Source: Sequoia sempervirens (lineage: Eukaryota > Streptophyta > Pinopsida > Cupressales > Cupressaceae). Taken from it: a stretch of 64,000 nucleotides of DNA. Location: assembly GCA_007258455.2 (NCBI GenBank), contig VDFB02047230.1, positions 152,631,797 through 152,695,796 of the forward strand, written 5' to 3'. Under the pieces are notes generated by a model, which had not been told where the DNA came from, searched no databases, and was given only the letters and a program-made list of their open reading frames with translations. Numbering within the stretch: the stretch's first letter is position 1; each line of letters starts with the position of its first letter. Of the stretch, positions 10,921 through 21,900 are shown one piece after another. Position numbers and translations under genes: made by a program.

Positions 10921-11002
10921 TCCTAAGGTGGGACTCATTCACCATTATGGGCGAATGAGTTGCCTTAGGTGGGACCCATTCGCCCAGGGTGGCAAATGAG
11001 TC
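10921..11002. promoter_or_regulatory. pair of palindromic hairpin words in U3
   Basis: The first (10,921-10,967) pairs CCTAAGGTGGGACTCATTC with GAATGAGTTGCCTTAGG. The second (10,970-11,002) pairs GGGACCCATTCGCC with GGCAAATGAGTCC. They sit about 110-190 bp upstream of TATAAATA, and the 3' LTR has the same pair at 20,322-20,404. Role unknown; position suits a promoter element or a protein-binding palindrome. Confidence 0.6.
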
Positions 11003-11112
11003 CTATTTAACTCAAAATTCAAATTTAATTCAACATTCTGGTAGGTTTTTATTCTCCAAGATCTAAGGTCGGCCTGTGATATTGTAATTTTGGGAATTAT
11101 TGCATAATTGAG

Positions 11113-11120
11113 TATAAATA
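11113..11120 (+). promoter_or_regulatory. LTR TATA box
   Basis: TATAAATA in the context GAGTATAAATACAAGC, 620 bp into the LTR and conserved at 20,513-20,520 in the 3' LTR. It probably sets the start of the retrotransposon RNA a few tens of bases downstream. Confidence 0.65.
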
Positions 11121-12300
11121 CAAGCTTCTTTCCTTCATTTTCATACCTAGCAAATTTTACAAGCATTTATACATATAGTTCACAAGAGAATTTGAGCATT
11201 CATAAGAGAATTCAAGGCATTTCAAGAGAAGATAATCCAACATTCAAGAGCTTCTTCAAGTGGCATTCATCACGTCAAATATTTCTTGCATCGTGTTATT
11301 TTAGAGCTAACAATTGTGGTGTAGGATTTGTGAGCATTGCGTTCAAGATATATCAACATCAAGTTAGAGTTCAAATCCACATCCATTGGATCCATCACTT
11401 AGCTGTTTGCAGCGTCTTATTGCTAGGGTTTGGTGAGTTACAACATCATTTTTTTTTCATTCATCATTCTCCATTATATTTCATTTCATTTGAAGGGTTT
11501 AATTACCAACAAGGGGTTTGACCAAGGAAAACCCCTATTCACTAACCCCACAACATTTTTCCCTCTTCTTGTGTGTGATTTGTAGAGCCAGGTTACAGAT
11601 TTTCCAAGAAGTTAAGATTGGAAAAGTGATCAAAGCAAGTCAAAGTTTTCAAAGTCTTAAGAGAAGCTTGGAGAATATCTACAAGCCAAATTCTACAATT
11701 TCATATCCAAAAACTAGTCAAGACTTCAGAGCAGAGCAGATCGAGGGCTATAGTTTCCTAATTTGAATTTCCAAAAATATAGAAGTGGATGGATTAACCA
11801 CTATTGGCGAATGAGTCCCATTTCCCAATCCTAAACATGAATTTTGTAGATTTGCATACCCATTTGTCCGAAACCTGTTCTTGCACATTTTCTAGAAAAT
11901 TGGATTGATTCGCCCAGCCTAGCGTATGAGTCCTAGTCAGCTTTCGCATCAAATTTTTTAGTGATCTAGAGCTCCATTCCATCTTTAGCAAGTTTCCAAG
12001 TGCAGATCTCTAGTTTCATAGCTTTTTATTACATTTTACTTGCATTCTTAGTTTATTTAGTATTAGTTTGCATATCACACTATGTTTTCAAACATTTAGC
12101 ATTTTCCAAGTTTACACTTGGTGGTGAACCCTCATTTGTTGTTATCCTTTCCCTAGAACTCTCCCTTTGTCAGATTTCAATTTCCTTTGCATTGAAATCT
12201 CAAGGGTTTGTTCTTGAGTGAATAAGTGAAGTTTTGTCTCTCTCCTTTTAGGTTCAAAACCCTAGAAGTGAAAGATAGCACAAAATAATTTTATTCATTT

Positions 12301-12312
12301 TGGTGAAACTAC
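12301..12312 (+). other. candidate primer-binding site of element 1
   Basis: TGGTGAAACTAC follows the LTR end by 18 bases. Element 2 has TGGTGAACCGGC at the matching place (23,699-23,710). A PBS starts with TGG because tRNAs end in CCA. The tRNA was not identified, and the gap to the LTR end is longer than usual. Confidence 0.35.
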
Positions 12313-12582
12313 ATATAGAGCATTATATTTCTGATTTGGAGTGCATTTACATCATAAATTTAAAGTGAATTAACATTGTATTAGGTTTTGCATTGTTTAA
12401 TTTGCATTCTAGGGTTTCAAACTTTTCATTAGTGAAAAGTTCATTTAGCTTGCATTATTGTACTTAATTTCATTAAAAATTAGTAAAATTATGCATTTTC
12501 CTTCTAGTCTTGCATCAAAAGACTTAAAAAGCATAAAATTCATTTCAAAAATTCTAAAAAAATTTCAAAAAAATTACTACTT

Positions 12583-12614
12583 AGACTCATTCGTCACCTT
12601 GGGCGAATTAGTCC
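12583..12614. repeat. hairpin word in the leader of element 1
   Basis: GACTCATTCGTC faces GGGCGAATTAGTCCC. The same palindromic word is found in the LTRs, but this copy lies between LTR and gag, so it is in the transcribed leader. Confidence 0.55.
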
Positions 12615-13747
12615 CTTTGCAAAATTTGCACTACATTTTTTGGCATTTAATCTTCATTTTCTGAGTTTCTATTGACTTTTCCTACATTTCCAAAATTTAT
12701 ATTTCAAGAAATTTATTCTAGTTAGCTTACATTGCATTTGCATTCACCCTGCATTTAGTAGCCTTTGCATGAGTGTTTGGTGTCCTATTGCTAATACCTT
12801 AGTGATAATAAGTTTGAGACTCATGTCATCTCATGATAATACACTCATTGTGGATCTTGGGTTATCTAGAGCTTCCACTCCTAGTATTGCCACTAGTACA
12901 CTAGGCATGGATAACACCGTTAACAACTCTTTGCCTTCAAGTAGCATGCAAGGTGAATCACTGAATGATTATATCCCACAAGAGAAAATAATTAAAATCC
13001 ATGAGGATTTATCCAACCTCCAACATCAAGTAAGCCTTGAAAACATTTCAACTACTGTAATTCCTACCATAGAAAACATTCATCACATGCTTGAAATTGA
13101 AGATGGCCTTGAAATTGTGAAAAACATAGTTGAGATATGTGCAAAGCATCTTCCTTCAACCTCTAGTGCTCCTACATCAACAAACAATGTTTCAAACCAA
13201 GGAGGAACTCAAATTCCTCCTCCCTGAATGATAGCCTCAATACCTACCTATACCACTCCTCAAGTCACAAAAATAATGCAACAAGTTAGTCAAGTGATTC
13301 CTTCCTTAGGTATTCCGACTAGCATCCCTAGTTTCTATCTGGCATCACATGTTCTATCTTCTACCACATTACCACCTATAAGCATTCCATTCACTTGTCC
13401 TACCACTACATACACTCCATCACCACTTTCACTTCCATCTCATACCACTTGTAATGATCCTCTCATAACACAACTTTTCCAAACTGTTTCATCCATGCAA
13501 AAGAAAATCTCCAACATAAACCAAAATCAGAATGGCCCACCCACATATTATGTTAGAAGTAGCCCATTGTCTTTGGAGATATTGCGAACATTGATGCCAC
13601 AAGGAATATATGTGCCTAGATTTGAGAAATATGGAGGGAAGGGAGATCCTTCTAACCATGTTAATCCCTACACTGTCTTATGTGGTGACTTTGTCCTTGA
13701 TGATAAATTGTTGGAAAAACTCTTCCCTAGGTCCTTAAAAGATACTA

Positions 13748-15779
13748 AACATATTTCAATCGTAAACATATTTCATGTATCTTCTAAGTCATTGGAAAGT
13801 GTTCCCCAACACTAGGATTAGAAAGAGATTAAATTCAAATGAAATAAACATGTAAATTGACATTTGTAATTAATTATAAATGATAGGAACATTTGGGGAT
13901 GGCTAAGAAGAGCTCCTACAAAATTGGAGCACATGGGGCACCCACATGGAAGGTGGAACTCACCTTGAGTTAAGTTAACTGTTTGGAAAAAGATAACACT
14001 TTAGTAATGCATGTAAAGATCCCAGAAGTTAGGAATTGATGTTTACTTGCATGGAGTTTAGTTTAGTTTAGTTTAGTTCAATTCAATTTAGTTATGGTTT
14101 AGTTATCTTCAGTTGCATGTAGTTAATTTCAGTTGAATTCTAGTTGAATTCAGTTGAATTCCAAGAATGCATGACTAATGACTTGAGTTGCATGACAAAT
14201 AATAGGTGATACATTCAGTTAAGTGGGGATGATCAATCATGCATCATGTTTGCATGAATTGATGGAGAGATATGTTTTAGTTAACAAAGATTGACTTGGA
14301 CCCACCTTGGGTGCCCAAGTTGGAATCTTGGAGTTAACACTTTTGCATGAGAAGATGTTTTATAAGGCCAAGTTAAGTGGGCCCATTCGTGGGTTCCAAC
14401 TTTGAGGAGCTTATAAGATATCTTCATAATCAATGTTGAGTTAGGACTTCAGTTTGGGATGCCCAAATTGATGAAGGACTTGGTTTGACATTGTTTTTCA
14501 CGAAAGAACTCTACTTGCAAAGAATAGGCATAGGTTTTATGAGATAAGCTTTGTGCTTTGCAATTGTAAACTCTTTGAAGTTTACAAGGCTCATTATTGT
14601 CTATAAATTGCAGCAAGTTGAAAAGAGGGGTATGTGTGGGATCATGATGGGCCAAAAAGTGGCAATATGATGGGTATGTGGCTGATGACTATTTTTTAAC
14701 CCAAAATTGATGATACGAAAAGGGTTTTTAAAGGAGATTCTCAACTTTCCACTAATATAAATTATGCTTTACTTTGAATTTAATAAGTAGTTATTATTCA
14801 TTTTCTATTCAAATTATGACTAAAGTCCTAATTGATAGGCTAATTGAAAAACATCTATAGCTTTCAAACAATATCACATTATTTGAATCAAAAATATGCA
14901 CCACATTCTATGCTTCACATACTATATGATTAAAGAAATAAAAATTGAATTTCATGAAGTTTTGACCAAGTTAAGGTGGTTAGACATACGATTTTTTATA
15001 TTTTTTAAAAGGTTGTAATAAAAAATTCATAATTAATTATTTACTTGGAAAAAAATTACAAAAAAATATGCATCACATTGGGGCATGAGTCCTCACTTAT
15101 ATCTAAAATATTATAAAAAAATATTATCATTTTATTGTGGTTAGGGTGGTCAGATGACACCAACTTCTTCTTTTTTTCCTAAAATTTAAGTACCACTGCA
15201 TTGAAATTTCAAATTTTCACCAAATAGATTTTTTCTTTTTTAAACAAACCTAGTAGTTTAGAAACTACATTAAATTTTCTATATATTCTATTCTTACATA
15301 TTTTTGAAATAATATAGATAACTTATTCAAATTTTTACACCAAGTTGCCTAACTCTGATTTAAAAAAAAAAATTGCCTCTTAAGGGCCTATTTTTCCATG
15401 ATGATTCTGCACATACCCAGAGTTTTATGAGAGTTTATTGCAGGTTGTGAAGAAGAATTGTTGAAGGAAAAAGAAGCATCTCAAGCAAGAATTGATAAAG
15501 AATTATTGTAATATTGTTCTAAGGTTAAATAATACACGCACTATTGATTTTGGTGGTGGAGTGTTTTCCAAAAAAGGTTTCTCCATGGTATATGTTGTGT
15601 CACTTCTATCTTCTGGTCTTATTCTTCTATAATCATTTGTCTATTTCTACAATTGGTAAAAATTAATCTAAATAGATAATCATACACAAAGAATTGTTTA
15701 CAAAGTACACTTAATTAAATCTACAGTCACATAGTTTTACAAGTTCAAAGCTACAACTTCACCTTCATTTTCAACACTA
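13748..15779. mobile_element. composite insertion splitting gag of element 1
   Basis: About 2.03 kb flanked by a 19-bp direct repeat with one mismatch (13,729-13,747 and 15,780-15,798; AGGTCCTTAAAA then ATACTA). Within it, about 13,790-15,648 looks like a solo Copia-type LTR: a TGTTCCCCAACAC-like start, the GTTTTCCAAAAAAGGTTTCTCCATG signature near the 3' end, an ending CTATTTCTACA, and ATTGG on both sides. Copy C of the DNA transposon lies inside that LTR. The remaining about 170 bp outside the LTR is unassigned. A 19-bp duplication is too long for an LTR element, so the outer event is unexplained. Confidence 0.55.
14628..15418 (+). mobile_element. non-autonomous DNA transposon, copy C (791 bp)
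   Basis: Same family as copies A and B. The left end is GGGTATGTGTGGGATCATGA and the right end ATGATTCTGCACATACCC, with AGAG on both sides (14,624-14,627 and 15,419-15,422) as a 4-bp target duplication. It is colinear with copy A throughout. It sits inside Copia-LTR-like sequence, so the nesting is transposon in LTR in gag in element 1. Confidence 0.85.
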
Positions 15780-16757
15780 AGGTCCTTAAAATATACTACC
15801 TTGGAATGGTTTTCTTCTTTACCAAACAATTCAATTCATTCATTCAATGAACTTGATAATGCATTTGTAAACCATTTCCAAGTGCATGACTCCCAAGAAG
15901 AACTTAGCGGATTTGATGAGATGCAAGCAAAACGAGGGTGAAAAAGTCACTAACTTTATCTCATGCTATCAATCACTTTATTCCCAAATCAATGTCAAGA
16001 TCCTTGACCCACACCTTCAAAAGATGTTTATAGAAAACTTGCAAACTAAAATTCAGGACAAGCTCACTATGATGAAATTCCCATCCTTCATGCACTTGTG
16101 TACTACCCTTTGTGATTATCAAAATTTGGTTAGTAGTCAAGATACAAGGTCCACTCCTAATCGAATCGAGAGATTTGAGCTAGCCAATGAAAAAAATTCC
16201 CAACCTTTTAGAAAACAAAACAAAGGGATCTTGCAATTCAACCGCCCTCAACAACCAACTGAAAATGTCAACAACCAAGTAGCTACTATCAAAACTACGG
16301 TGCCTTTTAGTTATGGTGATCCAAACAGATAATTCACTCCCTTACCTGATACCCTTCATAACACAATGCCCTAGCTGCTAGAACAAAAAATTATTACCTT
16401 GCCACTCATTAAAACACTTGACCCTAATAAGCCTTTACCCCCGAGCTTTAAACCCAATGCTTATTGCCACTATCATCGACAAAATGGACATGACACAGAA
16501 CATTGCAAGCATCTTAAACATCTTGTGCAAGACCTCATTGATTCTAGTTGTTTATCCATTGGAGGTATTAGTGACCAAGGCAATAAGTTTGTAGCTCCTC
16601 CGAACCAAAACTTGAAAATTTTTACCAACCCAATGACCAAACACAATGTTTCATTTGTCAAAGCCAATGAAACTACAAAGAATGATGTGATGAATGCCAA
16701 GATACATATGATGAAAACTATACTCTTGTTCTAAACAATACTATCAATATCAATCCT

Positions 16758-17294
16758 ATGGATGAAATGATAGGGGTGATAGACGTCATCCCTCATAAGG
16801 GAAAACCTAAGAATCCTATTGACATTACTTTCTCCTCTAAGGATACACTTAAAAATTTTCCCGATGGTCCTCTCTACATAGCTAGTCAAATCATAGATCC
16901 TGACTGTGGAGAGAATGTGATCATCGAGGAATTCTTACTTTTGCATGAACTCTATCAAGATGAATATGATACACTAAAAGAATGGATCAAGACACACAAT
17001 GGCTTTGCGTTCCCTACGCTAGGATCAATCACCCTACCATTGCAAATAGGACCAAAAACATTAGATGTCACATTCTTTATCATCCCACAGTCGGACCAAT
17101 TTCGTTTGAGGCTAGGCCATCCATGGCTTTACTTAATGAAATGCGTCCCTTTGGTTGTACACAAATGCTTAAAGTTTCCCTTTGACAATGAAATATTCAC
17201 TGTCCACCATAGTGGCTTTAACCCCCTATCTTCCAAAGGAAACTTTTCCCTAGATGCCTTTTGGCCCGAACCCATGGAACCTATAAAACCTTGA
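16758..17294 (+). pseudogene. aspartic-protease domain of element 1
   Basis: Continues gag after a frameshift. GSITLPLQIGPKTLDVTFFI followed by FRLRLGHPWLYLMKCVPLVV is the flap-to-C-terminal half of plant Ty3/gypsy retropepsins (consensus ITLPV..G...V.F......YN.ILGRPWLH). Where the D-S/T-G triad is expected the sequence reads IIDPDCGENVI, so the active site is unusual or lost. The enzyme would cleave Gag-Pol in the particle. No reverse transcriptase follows it. Confidence 0.75.
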
Positions 17295-17363
17295 GAAGAC
17301 TTATTTTTCTTGTCCTATCAAAAGTTTAAGGCAAAGAAGATAACATAACTATATCTCAGAAAC

Positions 17364-17977
17364 ATGTCCCCATCCACCTTCGAACCTCCCATCCTAGATG
17401 AAACCATGCTTCAACCTAAACAAGAACCCAACAACCAAGACCAACCAAAAACAAAAACTTCCCCTACATCATCCAAAAGACCAAGAGACAATGAAAACAA
17501 CCCCATCACACTTCCTAGAATAAAACAAGTTTACAAAGCCAAAGAGAAAGTGGATGAACAATCTCCTATTCTTTTGTTCCTCCCCTTAAAGAAGAAAAGT
17601 GACCTATGGTTGATCAACCCACTCCTTCACAAACACTACTTGAAAAAAAAACCAAAAGAAATAGAGATGTTAAAGAGCGTAGGCATAGACATCGTGCCTT
17701 TGCTCGCAAGTTACATGAAAAGTTAAGTAAAGAAAATCAAAATACAAACTTGACCAAAGCAATGCATGATGACCCTCCTCCCCAACCAAAACAAAATGAA
17801 CCAATACAACAATCACATCAAGAGCTGAACTCTCCGATGGACATTATCATTTATCCTCCTATTGTGATTAACTTGGATGATGATGAGGAAACAACTAAAA
17901 TTGACAAAGAGGTGCATAATGAATTGAACACATTATTTTCCTCTTCCATGAGCTTAAATGAAAAATCTCCTATATAG
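17364..17977 (+). pseudogene. unrecognised charged protein of element 1
   Basis: A Pro/Lys/Asn-rich frame (17,364-17,726) containing SSKRPRDNENNPITLPRIKQ passes by frameshift near 17,610-17,720 into another that is highly basic (RNRDVKERRHRHRAFARKLH) and then acidic with NLDDDEETTK, ending at 17,977. I recognise no family. It follows the protease where an autonomous element would have reverse transcriptase. The basic stretch could bind nucleic acid, but that is inference from composition only. Confidence 0.45.
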
Positions 17978-18278
17978 AGTGATGAACCTAGTACTTCTCC
18001 TAGTTTGGCACTTTCGCTTGTCCCTTTAGCTAGCTATCTGCCTTTGGTATACAATGAACATTATTGGGAGGTACATGACTTGCTCATAGGTTGGCTCACA
18101 TTTTCCTTACTAGTCTTTTGCATTTTCTTTCTTTTCCATTTTATTTTGTGTGATTTCATGTGCATAATGTGATCCCCAGTGATGTTCTCTCTCTCTCTTT
18201 GTGACATTCCTCTATTTGTACCTTCATTCTTCTCTATGTCGCGCATCGCTTTCACCTTTTTTTATCTTTTTCTTTTTC

Positions 18279-18576
18279 TTGTGTTTTCCTTTTGGGGATG
18301 ATGCAAGGCATTGAGACATTCATGACTCATTCATGTTGACCCAAAAGGATTTCTTTTCCTTTGCCTTTTTCATTTTATCTTTATCTTTTTCTTGTGTTTT
18401 CCTTTCGGGGATGATGCACGACATCAAGACATTCATGTCTCCTTCATGTTGACCCAAAAGATTTTCCTTTTTCTTTCTCCTTTTCTCTTTCATTTGTCTT
18501 GTGTTTTCGTTTTGGGGATTACACAAGGCATTGAGGCACCCTATGCCTCTTCCATGTTGACCCAAAAAAAATTATT
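18279..18576 (+). repeat. three tandem repeats of about 110 bp
   Basis: Units starting CTTGTGTTTTCCTTTTGGGG at 18,279, 18,391 and 18,498 each end with TTCATGTTGACCCAAAA. The periods are 112 and 107 bp. They lie in the non-coding 3' part of element 1. Similar tandem arrays between coding region and 3' LTR are common in plant Ty3/gypsy elements. Confidence 0.8.
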
Positions 18577-19870
18577 ATTTTTCACTCTCTTTGTGTCATT
18601 CTTCAAGTTCTATGTGTATTTGGGGGATGATGATAGTTCCAAGCTCTCTAAAATTCATTGCAACAAAGAACATACAAACCCCAAATCCATAGATCCCTTA
18701 TGTGTTTGGTTTTTTCATTTTGGGGGCAATCCCTCTCTTTCCTTTTTCTCTCACATGACACAACTTTACTCAGAAACATATGACTTGGCATAGGGATTTC
18801 CAAGTTGGCTCTCATGTCTTCTTTCTTGTTTTCATTTTTCATTTTCTACTTTAAAGTAATTGCTCATAGTATGGTGTTTATCAATTCCTTTAAATTGGGG
18901 GCATACATTGGCATTATTATTTTGCATTTTTCCTTTTCATGGTTCTTAGTGTAGCCTTCTTACTTCATACGATGCATTTTGTCACTTTGTGGATGACATT
19001 GGATATGTGTCCTTCAGAAGCATGACCTATCTTAGCATATTGCATTTCACTTATTGGCTTGATGCAACACACTGCATCCCCTAAGTTGTGAATATTCTAT
19101 TCTTTGATTAGTCCTCTCTTGGAGACATTAGGCACAATGTTCCCTAAGTTAAAGACCTCACATGAACTAAGAAAGACTCCTTTGAACATCCTTTGCATGT
19201 TGCATTTTGCATTTGTTATATGGCCACCTTGCATAACATAGCTTGCATGCCTATGGGGCCATCGTGTTTGTTCATGAGCTCCAAGCATACAAAGTTTTGC
19301 CTATCTTGTGAAGCTCAAAAAACCATTTCTCTGTGTGGCACATTATTAAAGTTATCAAGAGGTATAATTTTTAAATGGTTGAGCAAGAAGCCCAATTTGA
19401 GGCATGAATTTCCCCATAGCCACTTGCGTGTGTGTGTGCATACCAACCATGAGTGTATGTTTCTCACCTTTTTAGGACTTCTCACTTGGTGGACAGCCAG
19501 AAGTTTCATCACCCTAGAGTGAGTGTGCATTTTTCCAAACAAACAACCTAGATCTAATCCACATCATGATGGATAAACGGTCAAAGCTTGATCTGATCCT
19601 TTTGTTTCTTTTCTTTCTTTTACTTCTTTTATTTTTGTCTTTTTTTATCTTTGGAAGTGTATGATTGGTCTTGTCACTGCTCTTTATATCATTTGTGTTT
19701 GTGTTCATATGTGCTTATGTTTGGTTTGCCATGGGATCTTGATCTTGGGGCTTTGATCACTCCTATTGATTGTTGTTGTCTCATCTTGCTAGCATTGGTT
19801 CATTGGAACCCCTCATGGCACGTGTTTTTCTACTTTAGTGTGAGTTTAAAGTAGGTTCACCCTCTCACTA
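18577..19870 (+). other. 3' non-coding spacer of element 1
   Basis: No protein family recognised. Blocks such as GGCATGAATTTCCCCATAGC and GTATGTTTCTCACCT recur at 30,130-31,050 in element 2, so this is shared structural sequence of the family rather than host DNA. Confidence 0.7.
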
Positions 19871-19884
19871 AAGTGGGGGCTAAA
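19871..19884 (+). other. polypurine tract of element 1
   Basis: AAGTGGGGGCTAAA directly abuts the TGT of the 3' LTR. Element 2 has the same tract (AAGTGGGGGCTAAA, 31,050-31,063). It primes plus-strand DNA synthesis during reverse transcription. Confidence 0.85.
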
Positions 19885-21680
19885 TGTAGTGTAAAAAAAG
19901 GGTCCTTTGACATTTTTCACACTCGTTTGGGACCTTCTTATGGATTTTGGCTTAATGTTGCCTCGATTTAGTGTTGTAATGTGGATAACACATTCACATT
20001 AAGTCTTGGGCCCTTGTGAACTAAAAGAATTCAAGTGGTACCTTAATTAAGTGTTGTAAAGTGTTGCAACACACTTTCACATTTTTCCAAGGTCTTGTTA
20101 ATAAAATAACCTCTTTTCATCATTTACCAAGCCTTGTTTCAAAGTGTTGTAAAGTGTTGTAACATACTTTCACACTTTTCTAGGCTTTTCATTAATAATT
20201 GGGCTTTCTCATGCTTTAATTGGCCCCATTTGAATCCACAGGCCTTACTTATGTATATTTTTGAGAATAATCCTGACAAATATCATTTAAAATATTAAAA
20301 TCCTAAAATCTACCTTAAATTCCTAAGGTGGGACTCATTCGCCATTATCACCTAATGAGTCCCCTTAGTTGGGACCTATTAATCCAGGGTGGCGAATGAG
20401 TCCCCTTTAACTCAAAATTCAAATTTAATTCAACATTCTAGAAGGTTTTAATTCTCCAAGATCTAAGGTCGGCCTGTGATGTTGTAATTTCAGGAATTAT
20501 TGCATAATTGAGTATAAATACAAGCTTCTTTCCCTCATTTTCATACCTAGAAAATTTTACAAGCATTTATGCATATAGTTCATAAGAGAATTTGAGCATT
20601 CATAAGAGCATTCAAGGAATTTCAAGAGTAGACAATCAAGCATTCAAGATTTTGTTCAAGTGTCATTCATCATTTCAAATATTCCTTGCATCATGTTGTT
20701 CTAGAGCTAACAATTGTGGTGTAGGATTTGTGAGCATTGCATTCAAGATATATCAATATCAAGCTAGAGTTCAAATCCACATCCATTGGATCCATCACTT
20801 ACATGTTTGCAACATCTTATTGCTAGGGTTTGGTGAGTTGCAACATCATTAATTGTTCATTCATCATTCTCCATTCTATTTTATTTCATTTCAAGGGTTT
20901 AATTACCAACAAGGGGTTTGACCAAGGAAAACACCTATTCACTAACCCCACAACACTTTTCCCTCTTATTGTGTGTGATTTGTAGGGATAGGTTGCTAAT
21001 TTACCAAGAAGTTAAGATTGGAAAAGTGATCAAAGCAATTAAAATTTGTCAAAGTCCTAAGAGAAGCTTGGAGAAGATCTATAGGCTGAATTCTATAGTT
21101 TTGGATCCGAAAACCAGTCGAGAAGAGTAGAGCAAATCGAGGGCTACAATTTCTTGTTTTGAATTTGTAGAAATCCATAACTCGACTGATTTGCCAATAT
21201 TGGAGAATGAGTCCCACTGCCGAAGCCTAAACATGAATTTTGTAGATCTGAGTACCCATTTGTTTGAAACTCGTTCCTACACATTTTCTAGAAAACTAGA
21301 CTGATTCGCCTAGCCTAGTGTATGAGTCCCATTCATCTTCAGCATTAGAATTTTTAGTGATCCAGAGCTCCATTCCATCTTCAACAAGTTTCCAAGTGCA
21401 CATCTCCAGTTTCACAACTTTTTATTACATTTTACTTGCATTCTTAGGTCATTTAGTATTAGTTTGCATATATGACACCATGTTTTCAAACATTTAGCAT
21501 TTTCCAAGTTTACACTTGGTGGTGAACCCTCATTTGTTGTTATCCTTTCCCTAGAACTCTCCCTTTGTCAGATTTCAATCTCCTTTGCATTGAAATATCA
21601 AGGGTTTGTTCTTGAGTGAATAAGTGAAGTTTTGTCTCTCTCCTTTTAGGTCTAAAACCCTAGAAGCAAAAGAGAGCACA
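19885..21680 (+). repeat. 3' LTR of element 1
   Basis: Begins TGTAGTGTAAAAAAAGGG and ends at GAGAGCACA, colinear with the 5' LTR including U3 repeats, TATAAATA (20,513-20,520) and four hairpin words (20,322-20,368; 20,371-20,404; about 21,184-21,214; about 21,299-21,330). The flanking sequence differs after about 21,694, which sets its outer limit. Confidence 0.85.
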
Positions 21681-21900
21681 AAATAATTTTATTTAGTTCG
21701 ATAGAAATAGATATATATTTTTAAAGTTAAAAATGGATGTCTATTTTTAACATTAAGATATGGATATCCACTTCTTAAAGTTAAGAAATGAGTATCTGTT
21801 TCTTTTACTTAGAATGACCATTTTGGGTTCACTATAGATTAAAATATAACATGTTATAATATTAATATTAATATTTATATATATTTAAAATATTAATATA
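21681..21900. other. AT-rich spacer between elements 1 and 2
   Basis: A 220-bp non-coding stretch with short repeats of GGATATCCA-like and AATATTAATAT words. Nothing else recognised. Confidence 0.6.

Larger units (their letters stand above)
10490..12282 (+). repeat. 5' LTR of element 1
   Basis: Begins TGTATTGTCGAAAAATGGG and ends near GATAGCACA, colinear with 19,885-21,680. U3 holds three diverged repeats with a TGTTGTAAAGTGTTG core (10,575-10,790), two palindromic hairpin words at 10,921-11,002, and TATAAATA at 11,113-11,120. Two more hairpin words lie downstream of the TATA box. Frames inside it, including one of 137 codons from 11,108, recur with disruptions in the other LTR and are not genes. 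Confidence 0.85.
12769..16734 (+). pseudogene. Gag of element 1 (broken)
   Basis: Gag-like frames run 12,769-13,747 and resume at 15,780-16,734 after a composite insertion. Before the insertion the frame has VPRFEKYGGKGDPSNHV and KLFPRSLK, as in plant Ty3/gypsy capsid domains. After it come LEWFSSLP and RCKQNEGEKVTNFISCYQSL of the Retrotrans_gag core. A zinc-knuckle-like motif, CHYHRQNGHDTEHC followed by KHLKHLVQDLID, lies at about 16,460-16,545. Defects are a stop at 13,225, frameshifts near 15,880 and 16,700, and a stop at 16,330. In life Gag would form the cytoplasmic particle that packages the element RNA. This copy cannot. Confidence 0.8.
10490..21680 (+). mobile_element. LTR retrotransposon element 1, non-autonomous Ty3/gypsy-like
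   Basis: Two direct LTRs of about 1.8 kb (10,490-12,282 and 19,885-21,680) bound an internal region with gag-like and protease-like frames and a polypurine tract. No reverse transcriptase, RNase H or integrase is recognisable anywhere inside. The LTRs look about 90-95% identical by eye, so the insertion is not recent. It is related in sequence to element 2 in its LTRs, leader and 3' spacer. A composite insertion splits gag. No clean 5-bp target duplication was found. Confidence 0.85.

Noticed and set aside
10921..11002. E2F or GCN4-type binding site named from ATTCGCC or TGAGTC in the hairpin word
   Set aside because: The words only partly match those consensus sites, and the palindrome as a whole is better conserved than either half. 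No factor can be named.
11108..11521. 137-codon frame in the 5' LTR of element 1
   Set aside because: Its copy in the 3' LTR is interrupted, it lacks any family motif, and it lies in the transcribed leader region of an LTR.
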